A stretch of 64,000 bases of DNA. Origin: Streptomyces diastatochromogenes. GTDB taxonomy: Bacteria > Actinomycetota > Actinomycetes > Streptomycetales > Streptomycetaceae. Below are positions 17,379 through 25,787 of the stretch, piece by piece. Position numbers and translations under genes: made by a program. The stretch spans positions 1-64,000 of the forward strand of contig LIQL01000244.1 of assembly GCA_001418405.1 (NCBI GenBank), written 5' to 3'. Every line of letters starts with the position of its first letter. Position 1 is the first letter of the stretch. The notes under the pieces are model-generated. The model saw only the letters and a program-made list of their open reading frames with translations, had not been told where the DNA came from and ran no database searches.

Positions 17379-18061
17379 GCGAACAAGAGCCGGAGCCGGT
17401 CACCCAGCCCGTGCCGGCTACCAAAAGCGATCTTCCTTCTGGAAACGGCCGCTCGTCCACCCCGGCAGGTACGCCCGCACTGGGCACGACGGCAGGTGAC
17501 GACTCCGGTCGGCATGTGCATCGATTCTGGTCCGCGCGACGCGTGCCCGCGACGGTCGTGGCCATGCTCGCGGCAGCGGGCACAGGGCTCTTCCTGTACG
17601 ACTTGGCCGCCGTACGGGCCGGCCAGCCCGCGATGCGCTGGCGTCATCGTCTCGCAGACGAACTGGCGACCCGGCCCCTCGACGACCCCTGGCTGATCGC
17701 CGGCGCCGCGCTGATCATGGCCATTGGGCTGTGGCTGATGATCCTCGCGCTCACCCCCGGTCTTCGCGGACTGCTCCCGATGCGGCCCCCCGCTGAGGCC
17801 GCAGACGTGCACGCGGGGCTGGACCGCTCCGCCGCCGCGCTCGCGCTGCGTGACCGGGCCATGGAGGTGGAGGGCGTCCAATCCGCGCGGATCGACGTCG
17901 GCCGTCGCAAGATCAAGGCAAGGGCGCGCTCCCACTTCCGCGAGCTCGACGAGGTCCGGGCCGACCTGCAGGCGGCACTGGAGGACGGCGTACGCCAGCT
18001 CGGGCTGGCCCGGCCACCCGCCTTGTCCACCGTGGACGTTCGTCGCCCGAAGAAGGGGTGA
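17375..18061 (+). CDS. DUF6286 membrane protein
   Basis: A 228-residue protein with a Pro/Thr-rich cytosolic N-terminus, two membrane helices (ATVVAMLAAAGTGLFLYDLA and PWLIAGAALIMAIGLWLMIL) and a C-terminal Asp23-like alpha/beta domain (SAAALALRDRAMEVEGVQSARI..). This is the DUF6286 layout found in actinobacterial Asp23 clusters. It overlaps both neighbours by 4 bases (ATGA and GTGA), showing tight coupling. Confidence 0.85.
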   Translation: MSEQEPEPVTQPVPATKSDLPSGNGRSSTPAGTPALGTTAGDDSGRHVHRFWSARRVPATVVAMLAAAGTGLFLYDLAAVRAGQPAMRWRHRLADELATRPLDDPWLIAGAALIMAIGLWLMILALTPGLRGLLPMRPPAEAADVHAGLDRSAAALALRDRAMEVEGVQSARIDVGRRKIKARARSHFRELDEVRADLQAALEDGVRQLGLARPPALSTVDVRRPKKG

Positions 18062-18666
18062 GCCCACGCATGCTCAGGACTGTCAACCGGGTGCTGCTAG
18101 GTTTGATCGGGCTGTGCTTGTTCGCCCGGGGCGGCGCTGTGTTGCTCGGCGGGCTCGACCTCCAGCATCACTGGGGCTTCCAAGTGCCCAACTGGTGGCC
18201 CTTCAGGGGACCGACCGACGTGATCCTCGGGGACGAGGGACGAACCCGTTTCCGCGACAACGGATGGTGGTGGCCGGTCGTCTTCGCGACGCTCGGCGTA
18301 CTCCTCGCGCTCCTGCTGTGGTGGCTGCAGGCCCAACTGCGCAGGCACCGCCTGTCCATGGCCCTGGTCGACAGCGGGGACGAGGCAGGAGCACGGTTGC
18401 GGGGACGGGCACTCGAAGACGTCCTGGCCGCTGAGAGTGAAGCAATGGAGGGCGTCGCGCGGGCGCACGTACGACTGGCAGGCCGTTCCACGGCCCCACA
18501 GGCACAGATCCATCTGGTACTCGACCCGCATGCCGAACCGAAGGTCACGCTGGAGCGCCTGAGCCGAGAGGCGTTGCGCAACGCCCGAGACTCGACGGGC
18601 TGGAACAGTCTCCCGGCCGAGGTCCGACTCCGGGCGGTCCACCACGCAGCTCGCCGCGCAACCTGA
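18058..18666 (+). CDS. amaP: AmaP-like alkaline shock membrane anchor
   Basis: A 202-residue protein: an N-terminal helix (VLLGLIGLCLFARGGAVLLG), a loop, a second helix (WWPVVFATLGVLLALLLWWL) and a soluble C-terminal domain ending ALRNARDSTGW. This is the AmaP topology; AmaP tethers Asp23 to the membrane. GTG 18058 overlaps the upstream stop; ATG 18070 is an alternative start. It is the last gene of the operon, with a minus-strand gene converging 30 bases later. Confidence 0.85.
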   Translation: MSPRMLRTVNRVLLGLIGLCLFARGGAVLLGGLDLQHHWGFQVPNWWPFRGPTDVILGDEGRTRFRDNGWWWPVVFATLGVLLALLLWWLQAQLRRHRLSMALVDSGDEAGARLRGRALEDVLAAESEAMEGVARAHVRLAGRSTAPQAQIHLVLDPHAEPKVTLERLSREALRNARDSTGWNSLPAEVRLRAVHHAARRAT

Positions 18667-18695
18667 ATAATTCACAGGGGCGTTGACTAGGAACG

Positions 18696-19106
18696 TCAAT
18701 CCGACTTTGAGCGTGGTTCTTGCGGATTGACTCCTGTGGAAGCCTCTGCGTCTTTGCTGCCGCTTGGGCGTTGGGAGCGGCCGCGGCGCCCTTCGTCGTG
18801 CATCCCTTTCTCCTTGGATCTGCCGCCTTGCTGCTCTCCTCGGCGAGAAGAACTCTTGACCGTGTCGCCCGTGACGCCCTCTGCCTCTTCTCGGGCGGTA
18901 GCCTTTGCGGGCCCGGGCTTGGGTGCGTACTTTTCAGGGTGGAACGAGCGGTGAGCGCTCGGATTGTCCTGCTGTCGGGTTTCATCGACATCATCGGCCC
19001 AGCCGTGATGTTTAGTTTCCTTCCGGCGCCCTTCCCCTTGGCCCTGCGAGGACTTGGATTCATTTTGGCCCTGCGAGGACTTGGATTCCTTTTCATGCCT
19101 ACTCAT
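18696..19106 (-). CDS. Hydrophilic low-complexity protein
   Basis: 136 residues, almost free of hydrophobic residues and dominated by Lys, Ser, Gly, Glu and Arg. The N-terminus contains a nine-residue tandem repeat (ESKSSQGQ-type) encoded by a 27-base DNA repeat. The start ATG at 19106 has a strong GAGGAGGAG upstream, good evidence that it is translated. The composition resembles hydrophilin or disordered stress proteins. No family named. It is convergent with amaP. Confidence 0.6.
   Translation of the reverse strand: MSRHEKESKSSQGQNESKSSQGQGEGRRKETKHHGWADDVDETRQQDNPSAHRSFHPEKYAPKPGPAKATAREEAEGVTGDTVKSSSRRGEQQGGRSKEKGMHDEGRRGRSQRPSGSKDAEASTGVNPQEPRSKSD
19038..19088. repeat. 27-base-period direct repeat within a coding region
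   Basis: A 24-base block occurs identically at 19038-19061 and 19065-19088, duplicating nine codons near the N-terminus of the hydrophilic protein. Confidence 0.9.
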
Positions 19107-19257
19107 GAGCCAGCTCCTCCTCTGTATCCGCCGCAAATACCGGCGTATGCGCGTGGCACCAATGGCGAGGTAGTTAACATACTGCCACGACGGTGATGCT
19201 TATTTGCGCATTGCCGTTATCAGGGGGTATGGAATCACACCCCCTACCTATGTGCTC

Positions 19258-20172
19258 CTACTCCTCTTCGTCGTATTCGGTTTCCTCGTCTTCACCTTCT
19301 TCGGGCGCCTCCTCGAATTCGCCATCTTCTTCGTCGCCTTCGACGTCTTGGTCCTCTTCGTCTTCGAGCCCCTCTTCGTGGGTTCGCACCACTTCCCCGT
19401 CGCGTATCTCGCCGCGCCAGCCTTCGAGGTCTTCATCGTCGGTGAGCGTGACGTACCGCTGGAAGTGCTTGAGGTCCAGGCGGAGACGGCGGCCCTGCGC
19501 GCGCCAGATGTTGCCGGTCTTCTCGAAGAATCCGGAGGGGTAGTACTCGACAACGGCGATGACGCGAGTGAGGTCCGGGGTCATCTCGTGGAAGCTGACG
19601 GCGCCATGCGTGGTGCCTTTGCCTCCTTCGGAGGTCCAGACGATCCGTTCGTCGGGCACCTGCTCTTGGACGGTTGCCTTCCAGCTGCGGCTGGAGAAGG
19701 CAACTTTCAGCTTCCAGTCACTCTCGATATCGCCCGACTTCGAAACGCTCTTGACGCCCTTGGTGAAACTGCTGAACTTTTCGAGCTCCGTCCAGCAGTC
19801 ATAGACAGTGCGCAGAGGCTTACCTATGTCGATCACCTCGACGATATTTATCACCTTGTTGGTCCCGGACTTTCCGCCACCACCGAAGGCGCTCTTCACC
19901 GTATCGATGGCCTTGTCTTTGAGGTCCCCGACCTTCTCCCCAAGAAAGGCTTTTATGGGTGACTCTCCTCCGAGAACGCGCTTCCCGACGTTGAGGAGGG
20001 TACTGTTTCCATCAGCGACATCGCCCAGCCCCTGCGCCAAATCACTGATTTTATCTCCGGCTTTGTCCACCAGTCGCTGGCCCTGCGCTTCGGCGAATTC
20101 GGCAAGCTGGCCTTTGAGCAAGTCGAGGCCGGAGGGGCTGTCTTGAGTCACACTTTCCCCCTTCTTAGCCAT
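19258..20172 (-). CDS. SRPBCC family protein with acidic tail
   Basis: 304 residues. An amphipathic helical region (1-95, including LKGQLAEFAEAQGQRLVDKA) leads into a START/polyketide-cyclase-like SRPBCC fold (about 105-250: VINIVEVIDIGKPLRTVYDC, WTELEKFSSF, RIVWTSEGG) and ends in about 40 mostly Glu/Asp residues. Proteins of this shape accompany gas-vesicle genes in Streptomyces. It starts 4 bases after the stop of the helical gene upstream, so the two form an operon. Role unknown; vesicle assembly or stress binding is inferred from context. Confidence 0.85.
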   Translation of the reverse strand: MAKKGESVTQDSPSGLDLLKGQLAEFAEAQGQRLVDKAGDKISDLAQGLGDVADGNSTLLNVGKRVLGGESPIKAFLGEKVGDLKDKAIDTVKSAFGGGGKSGTNKVINIVEVIDIGKPLRTVYDCWTELEKFSSFTKGVKSVSKSGDIESDWKLKVAFSSRSWKATVQEQVPDERIVWTSEGGKGTTHGAVSFHEMTPDLTRVIAVVEYYPSGFFEKTGNIWRAQGRRLRLDLKHFQRYVTLTDDEDLEGWRGEIRDGEVVRTHEEGLEDEEDQDVEGDEEDGEFEEAPEEGEDEETEYDEEE

Positions 20173-20175
20173 GAC

Positions 20176-20853
20176 CTACCTCCTGCGACTGGTACTGGTC
20201 CGGTCAGATTTCTTCTTGGCAGGTGACTTCCGTGCCGTGGTCTTCCCGGAAGCCGCCTTCTTCACCGGCGCCTTCTCGGCAGACGTCCTTTTCGCCGCGG
20301 ACCTCCGGCCTTCGGTCTTCTTCGCCGGGGCCTTCGTCTCGCGGGGCTGCTGCGCACGAGACCGCTTCGCGACGGCCGTCCTCCTCGGCCGTCGACGCGA
20401 GGGCTTCGCTTCGCCGTCCTCGTCGGCCTCTTCCTCCTCGTCTTCCTCCTCGTCTTCTTCCTCGTCGGTCGGCTCTTCGTCTTCTTCCTCGTCGGCCTCT
20501 TCTTCGTCGGTCGGCTCTTCGTCTTCTTCCTCGTCGTCCGGCGATTCCTGGAGGGCCTTCGTGCGCTTCTGTAGGGCACCGGCGAACGATTCGAAGCCGC
20601 GGTCAGCCGTCGCGGACAGCGCGGAACGACCGGACTCCAGGAGTTCCCCGCGCATCTGCTCGATGAGCTGTGCGGCTTGGGGAGTCTCGGCCAGCTTGCG
20701 TATCCCCTGGCCTACGAGCTCTCGTGGACTCAAGATCCCCTGGCCTGCAAGCATCGAGCCGACCCCGATGGCGAGTTTGCCTTTCTTGGTCCGCCCCAGC
20801 ACGTAACCGGCCGCTATCGCCGCCGCCAGCGCGGCTTTCTTTTCGGTCTCCAT
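20176..20853 (-). CDS. Helical protein with acidic then basic tail (gas-vesicle cluster)
   Basis: 225 residues: a hydrophobic Ala/Gly start (AALAAAIAAGYVLGRTKKG), helices to about residue 110 (LAETPQAAQLIEQMRGELLE), then about 40 residues of nearly pure Glu/Asp, then about 65 rich in Lys, Arg, Pro and Ala with histone-H1-like KKA..KTTARKSPAKKK repeats. Such charge-split proteins occur in actinobacterial gas-vesicle clusters. ATG 20853 is chosen because the sequence before it is non-homologous. Nucleic-acid binding by the basic tail is possible but unproven. Confidence 0.75.
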   Translation of the reverse strand: METEKKAALAAAIAAGYVLGRTKKGKLAIGVGSMLAGQGILSPRELVGQGIRKLAETPQAAQLIEQMRGELLESGRSALSATADRGFESFAGALQKRTKALQESPDDEEEDEEPTDEEEADEEEDEEPTDEEEDEEEDEEEEADEDGEAKPSRRRPRRTAVAKRSRAQQPRETKAPAKKTEGRRSAAKRTSAEKAPVKKAASGKTTARKSPAKKKSDRTSTSRRR

Positions 20854-21352
20854 AGGTGGCCTCGTGTCCCGTTCACGGGGCGTCTGCGCAGGCGCCACGC
20901 AGTGGCCTGCCACTGCCGCCGGCTCCTCGTACACCCGCGCGGCGCCTCTCGATCGAGCTGGCAGTACGCCCGTTTCCACCTTCACCCCACACCTGCGGGA
21001 ACGCATCTCCCCGCGAGTGCGCCGGGGCGCCGGGTACGCCTGGAGCGGCATCGCCGTACCGTGTCCGTAGGCACTCCACCAGTTCGTCTCCGTCGGACCG
21101 CCAAAGTGGCTGCACAGTCATGGCGTTGCCCCGAACCTTGGTGAGGCGCCTCAAATTTCGTCGACGGCCTGGACCGCGTGGAGAAGAGCCGACCCGCCCC
21201 CGGCCGCCAATCCGCAGCTGACGGAGAAAGAGGCAGCCGGGTACGAGCCCTCTGGCCGCCGCTAGCAGCGGCCAGAGGTTGGCGCCGCTTGCCATCCCCA
21301 TGTGAGGGGATGACAGTGGAAGGGAACATCCGCACGAGAAGGGAACGGGATC

Positions 21353-21508
21353 GTGATCGTTCTCGGGATCATTCTCCTCGTCGTCGGTTTCGTGCTCGGC
21401 ATCGCCATCTTGTGGACCATCGGAGCAGTCCTCGTCGTACTTGGACTGATTTTCTGGATTCTTGGCGCGATGGGTCACGCGGTCTTCGGGCGAAGGCACT
21501 ATTGGTAG
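21353..21508 (+). CDS. DUF6131 very small membrane protein
   Basis: 51 codons from GTG 21353: a nearly continuous hydrophobic stretch (IVLGIILLVVGFVLGIAILW, then AVLVVLGLIFWILGAMGHA) and a polar end, FGRRHYW. This matches the DUF6131 family of tiny Streptomyces membrane proteins. A purine-rich AGAAGGGAACGGGA precedes the start. It is short enough to be missed by automated calling. Confidence 0.7.
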   Translation: MIVLGIILLVVGFVLGIAILWTIGAVLVVLGLIFWILGAMGHAVFGRRHYW

Positions 21509-21775
21509 ACGTCCGCGCCTGCCCAATATCGACCGTCTACCGACGTGCGACGAGGCGCCGTACGGCGGTCACCGACAGCCCAAGCTCAACAGGACCTGCC
21601 TCTGGCCGAGTTGAACGCGCTGACGTCACCGACTGCTCCACGACGAACCGCGACCAACTCCTCAAGGGCCGTCGTCGAGGAACTGGCCAAGCAGGGCAGC
21701 CCGACACGGTGCGTGCTGGCGAGCGAGGCATCCTGAGGGCCGGCTCCCCGATGGCGCGACGCATTTCGCGATGGG

Positions 21776-22489
21776 TCAGCCGGGGGCGACTCGATGAATG
21801 GCCAGCACGTCCAACCGACGCATTTTGGCGTCGGATGGCGCACATGCGAGACCTCCGTCCCGGAGTGAGAGGGTGGGCAGCGGCCGCTCGCCCCGCAGTG
21901 CATCCTTGACGAACGTCTGTAGGCGTTGCCCGCACCGACGGTAGAAGCGCAGCTGAGTGCGGCGGCCGAACAGGCGCCACCCGAGGAGAGTGATCCAGTC
22001 CAGGGTGGGGGCCCCTTGTGAATGGCATGAGATGAGGAACTGCACCTCACCGGTGTCCTGGCGCTTCACCACCTCGTAGGTGACCTTCCCCCGTTCCAGG
22101 TGTCCCTCCAAGGTCTCGTACGCCCACCCCCAGATGCGCTGTGTGTGGTCTCGGACCTCGTCCACCACCTCGGTGACGCGCACGCCGCAGTAGAAGTGCA
22201 TGCCGTGGAAGCGAGCTTCGAGCAGCATGATGCGTCCAAGCAGTGATGCGGACGGGTCGTACAGCGCCCGGACGATCTCCGGCGGCGAGAACTCGTAGTC
22301 GCGGACCAGGCGGCAGGCGTGCTCCCAGGAACCCCCCGGTTCCGGAGAGCCTGGGCGCTCCGCCGGCAAAGTGGTGCAGTGGGTGTCGATGTTCCAGGAC
22401 GGTCGACGTACCTCGTCCGCCGAGTAGTTGACAGGCACGTTCGCGAGGGCCCTGAGCAAGGGTGCGGCATCGAGCCGCCCAAAGGTCAT
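21776..22489 (-). CDS. DUF1990 family protein (first)
   Basis: About 237 residues with DUF1990 features: an N-terminal NVPVNYSADEVRRPSWNIDT, a central ALYDPSASLLGRIMLLEAR, GVRVTEVVDEV, then AYETLEGHLERGKVTYEVVK and LLGWRLFGRRTQLRFYRRC. DUF1990 proteins adopt a lipocalin/START-like fold with unknown ligand. ATG 22489 is preferred to GTG 22507, which overlaps the preceding gene. It follows a small membrane protein gene with coupled translation. Confidence 0.82.
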   Translation of the reverse strand: MTFGRLDAAPLLRALANVPVNYSADEVRRPSWNIDTHCTTLPAERPGSPEPGGSWEHACRLVRDYEFSPPEIVRALYDPSASLLGRIMLLEARFHGMHFYCGVRVTEVVDEVRDHTQRIWGWAYETLEGHLERGKVTYEVVKRQDTGEVQFLISCHSQGAPTLDWITLLGWRLFGRRTQLRFYRRCGQRLQTFVKDALRGERPLPTLSLRDGGLACAPSDAKMRRLDVLAIHRVAPG

Positions 22490-22490
22490 T

Positions 22491-22712
22491 TCACCCAACG
22501 GGATCACTCGGGTCCCTCAGCGATTCACCAATCAGCCACAGCATGGGTGGCCACAGGCCCACGAAGATCGCCCGGCGCTCGGCGTTGCCCCGCTGCTCCT
22601 GGTCGACGGTCTTCGCGCGTACCCACAGTGTCAGGCACAGGCCGATCGTGGCGATCGAGGCTAGGCGCAGACAGGCAGTAGGCGCGGCCTTACCACTCAG
22701 TAGCGGGACCAT
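22491..22712 (-). CDS. Small membrane protein upstream of DUF1990 gene
   Basis: About 73 residues from ATG 22712, chosen because GGAGG lies 5 bases upstream. Two hydrophobic stretches (ACLRLASIATIGLCLTLWVR and AIFVGLWPPMLWLIGESL) flank a charged QEQRGNAERR loop. The stop nearly touches the DUF1990 start, suggesting coupling. No family named. Confidence 0.55.
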   Translation of the reverse strand: MVPLLSGKAAPTACLRLASIATIGLCLTLWVRAKTVDQEQRGNAERRAIFVGLWPPMLWLIGESLRDPSDPVG

Positions 22713-22747
22713 GCGGGCCTCCGGGCTCGTGCGTTTGCTTCCTCGTA

Positions 22748-22768
22748 GCATTGCGCTCATCGCAATGC
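22748..22768. promoter_or_regulatory. Inverted repeat between divergent DUF1990 units
   Basis: GCATTGCG and its complement flank a 5-base spacer, 36 bases upstream of the minus-strand start and 56 bases upstream of the plus-strand start, next to the AT-rich TATACACGCATTTATAT run. It is a candidate shared operator. Confidence 0.5.
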
Positions 22769-22823
22769 AGGGTATACACGCATTTATATCTAGTTATGGC
22801 ATTTCCCGTCTGGGAGGGCATGG

Positions 22824-23570
22824 ATGACGCGGCCGCCCTCTGCTCGGGCACTTACCGTGCTGGCGCGGTGGTTCCTGGGCACTGTGCTGATCACCTGGCG
22901 CTATCTCTGGGATACAACCCCTTTGCAACGTGGGGGCGAGCGCCAAGGCGATGCGAGCGACCGTCCACCGCATCTGCCCCCCGAAGCTGTCGACGACCGG
23001 GTGCAGTTGGCGGAGGACGGCTGCGGTCCCATGTTCCACCGCCTGTTCCGGGTACGCATCGCCTCGGCCGAAATCGACGCGTGCCAACTCATTGAGCGGG
23101 TCTGCCACGACTTCGAGAACTTCGTTCCCTCCGAGGTCGTCGGCATCCGCATCGGTGAACTCCGCGAGCAGGGATTGGACGTTGCGGACGAGCTGCTGGT
23201 GGAGATGCCGGGGCCCTGGAACGGGCCCGTCAGGGTCGTCCACCGCGCCCCGGGGTGCCTGCACCTGGTGACCCTGCGCGGCCACATGGAGGCCGGGCAG
23301 GTGCAGTTCCGTGCGCGAGACGAAGATGACCTGCTGACGTTCGAGATTGAACTTTGGGCCTGCCCGGCCAGCCGCTTGGTGCATCTGCTGTACTCGCGTC
23401 TTCGGCTGGCGAAGGAAATCCAGCTCAACATGTGGGTCCGGTTCTGCCTTTCCGCTGCCGCGATCTCGGGCGGCCGGCCCGTCGACGGGGTACACATCTC
23501 CACCCGCCGGCTCCAGTCCCCCGGCAGAACACTGGCTCCCCCGGCCTCCGGAACCAAAAAGGCTCCCTGA
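22824..23570 (+). CDS. DUF1990 family protein (second, divergent)
   Basis: 248 residues. After a hydrophobic N-terminus (ALTVLARWFLGTVLITWRYL) that could anchor it in the membrane, the DUF1990 pattern follows: GPMFHRLFRVRI, VPSEVVGIRI, ELLVEMPGPWNGPVRVV, TFEIELWACPASRLVHLLYS, and a final EIQLNMWVRFC. It is only distantly similar to the minus-strand DUF1990 neighbour. GGGAGG precedes the ATG. It lies directly upstream of gvpO. Confidence 0.8.
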   Translation: MTRPPSARALTVLARWFLGTVLITWRYLWDTTPLQRGGERQGDASDRPPHLPPEAVDDRVQLAEDGCGPMFHRLFRVRIASAEIDACQLIERVCHDFENFVPSEVVGIRIGELREQGLDVADELLVEMPGPWNGPVRVVHRAPGCLHLVTLRGHMEAGQVQFRARDEDDLLTFEIELWACPASRLVHLLYSRLRLAKEIQLNMWVRFCLSAAAISGGRPVDGVHISTRRLQSPGRTLAPPASGTKKAP

Positions 23571-23828
23571 GCGCGCCCGAAAGCAGGAAGTCACCTGGCC
23601 GAAGCCAGCCTCGGAGCGCAGCTCGCACGGCCGGGCACCGAGGGGAACACGATCGGTCAACGCCGGATGTCGTACCGCTGCTGAGAGCGGGACGCTTTTC
23701 GGGAGGACGAACTCGTCGAGGACGATTGCCACGCGATGGCCACAGGAATGGCGAAGCCAGGCCGTCTATCATGTAGGGGCGCATGGTGTGAGTGGCGGCA
23801 GCGTGTCGTCTCCGATTACGGAGAGAGC

Positions 23829-24227
23829 ATGGCCGCAGGCGAAACGGACGAGACTGGGCACGTACGGCGTCCGTCCGGAAAAAGGGCCGGACCCAAGGGC
23901 ATGAGGACGACCGGCGGTGCTCAAACCGACAAGGCGAAGAGCGAGAGCGGGGCGGAGCACCCCGTCCGCCGCGTTTCGGTGGCGCGGGCCATGCGGTGCG
24001 CGACCCAGCAACTCCAAGAGCTTCTGGGACGCGCCCCTGAGGCGGTTTCCGCGGTGAAGCCCACGGATGACGGCTGGCTGGTGGACGTGGACGTCCTGGA
24101 GCTGGCACGTGTCCCGTCGACGACCAGTGTGCTGGCGACCTACCGCGTGGCGTTGGACGAGCAGGGCGAGCTGGTGGCTTATGAGCGCATCCGCCGCTAC
24201 ACCCGAGGGCAGATAGACCGCCGCTGA
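23829..24227 (+). CDS. gvpO: Gas vesicle protein GvpO
   Basis: 132 residues: a Lys/Gly-rich N-terminus of about 45 residues, then the GvpO domain (ARAMRCATQQLQELLGRAPE, GWLVDVDVLELARVP, LATYRVALDEQGELVAYERI and the closing YTRGQ). In actinobacteria GvpO is the first gene of the vesicle cluster and is thought to aid assembly or regulation. ATG 23829 follows GGAGAGAG. It is followed by gvpA 87 bases later. Confidence 0.9.
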   Translation: MAAGETDETGHVRRPSGKRAGPKGMRTTGGAQTDKAKSESGAEHPVRRVSVARAMRCATQQLQELLGRAPEAVSAVKPTDDGWLVDVDVLELARVPSTTSVLATYRVALDEQGELVAYERIRRYTRGQIDRR

Positions 24228-24314
24228 AGCTTCCCGGCGCGCACGACCACCGTTCACCAGGTGAAGGACGCGGCAGCTCCGTCCAGGCGGGGCAAGCCGC
24301 AGAAGGGAGGCACC

Positions 24315-24797
24315 ATGACTGTGGTGCCGCAAGGCGCAGGACCCGTCGCCAGAGGCGGCGGCGGAGGCTCGGGCAGTCTCTACGACATCCTCGATCTGAT
24401 TCTGGACCGCGGGCTCGTGATCGACATCTTCGCGCGGGTGTCGTTGGTCGGCATCGAGATCCTCAAGATCGACGCCCGTATCGTCGTGGCCAGTGTCGAT
24501 ACGTACCTGCGCTTCGCCGAAGCGTGCAACCGCCTCGATCTGGAGGAGGGGCGCAAGGCACCCTCCCAGCTGACCGACCTCGTCGGCGAAGTCACCGAAG
24601 GCGGGGCGCACGGCAAGACCAAGGGAGCCCTCAGCGGAGCCGCGGAGGCGGTGTCCAACGCCCTGACGGGCGGAGACGCGGAACAAGAGGACGACGAAGA
24701 GCAAGAGGAAGAGGACGAGCCTGCGGAGCGGCGCAAGGAGCCCGTGGGGAAGCGCGAGCGGCCGGCTCGTCGCCCGGCCCGGCGCCGGAGGGAATGA
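24315..24797 (+). CDS. gvpA: Gas vesicle structural protein GvpA/GvpJ type
   Basis: 160 residues. The GvpA fold occupies about residues 20-80: [57 protein letters not shown]. This small hydrophobic protein assembles the ribbed vesicle wall. Unlike minimal GvpA (about 70 residues) it has a Gly-rich N-terminus and an 80-residue tail with an acidic run followed by an Arg/Pro-rich basic end. The tail makes a classical wall protein less certain; a GvpJ-like role is possible. A perfect AAGGGAGG precedes the ATG. Confidence 0.9.
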   Translation: MTVVPQGAGPVARGGGGGSGSLYDILDLILDRGLVIDIFARVSLVGIEILKIDARIVVASVDTYLRFAEACNRLDLEEGRKAPSQLTDLVGEVTEGGAHGKTKGALSGAAEAVSNALTGGDAEQEDDEEQEEEDEPAERRKEPVGKRERPARRPARRRRE

Positions 24798-24800
24798 GCC

Positions 24801-25514
24801 ATGGCTGTGTACGTGTACTCCATCGTCGCGACCTCCCATCCGCTGCTCCTGGAGGGCGTCGACGGAGTGGGCGATCCACCCGCCACCTTGCGGGCGGTTT
24901 ACGCCGGCGAGCTCTCCGCAGTCGTCAGCGACGCCCCACAGGAGCTACGGCCCAAACGTCGTGACCTCGGTGCGCACCAGGCTGTCCAGGAACGGCTGAT
25001 GGCCGACGGCACGGTTCTGCCGTTGCAGTTCGGTTTCACGGCCACGGGCGACGAGGCCGTACGCACAGTGCTGGAGGAACGCGCGGACGAGTTCAGCGAA
25101 CGGTTGCGGGCGCTGGAGGACTGCGCCGAATACCACCTGAAGGCCGCGCAGGACGAGGACGCGCTGCTGCGCCAGATCCTTCGGGAGGACGACGAGGCGC
25201 GTGAGCTGAACGAGCAGATCACCAGCGGCTCCACCAACCCGGAACTGCCGCTCGCACTTGGTGAACTCGTCGCACAGGAAGTACAGGCACGCCAAGATCG
25301 ACTCGCCACTGCGGTCGTCGAGGCGCTGCGCACATTCGCTCGCGAGGAAGTGCTGTCACGGCCGAGCGGCAACGACTTCGTGAGCGTGTCCTTCCTGGTG
25401 GACCGGGACCACGAAGACGGATTCCGCACTGCGGAGAAGGACCTCATCGACGAACTGGGCAGCGACTTCGATCTGAGGCTGCGCGGGCCGCTGCCCGCCT
25501 ACAGTTTCGTGTAG
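24801..25514 (+). CDS. gvpF: Gas vesicle protein GvpF/GvpL
   Basis: 237 residues of the GvpF/L family: an N-terminal VYVYSIVATSHPL strand, HQAVQERLMADGTVLPLQFG, a central EYHLKAAQDEDALLRQIL helix and a C-terminal VSVSFLVDRDHEDGF followed by LRGPLPAYSFV. GvpF lines the inner vesicle surface or nucleates GvpA. It starts 3 bases after the gvpA stop. The usual following genes (gvpG, J, L, S, K) are not found here. Confidence 0.93.
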   Translation: MAVYVYSIVATSHPLLLEGVDGVGDPPATLRAVYAGELSAVVSDAPQELRPKRRDLGAHQAVQERLMADGTVLPLQFGFTATGDEAVRTVLEERADEFSERLRALEDCAEYHLKAAQDEDALLRQILREDDEARELNEQITSGSTNPELPLALGELVAQEVQARQDRLATAVVEALRTFAREEVLSRPSGNDFVSVSFLVDRDHEDGFRTAEKDLIDELGSDFDLRLRGPLPAYSFV

Positions 25515-25787
25515 GGAGGCCCACGGATCCAATCGGGCGCCAGCCACACCACGGCCGCCCTCGGCAGCAACCGCGCAGGAATTGGCGCGGCGTAAATTCT
25601 GATAGGCACCGCGCCGACCCAATCATAAACATGCCTTCATGACGCCATCGCTCCACGCAACCAGCGGCACACGAAGAGACAGGCCCCCAGCCCACACTCA
25701 TAGAATTCCTTGTTGCCTTCACCTTTTCGCCGTAGTGTCGAAAGCGTCGCGGCAGAGCACTCGCGACCCGATGCATAGGAGGCGGAG

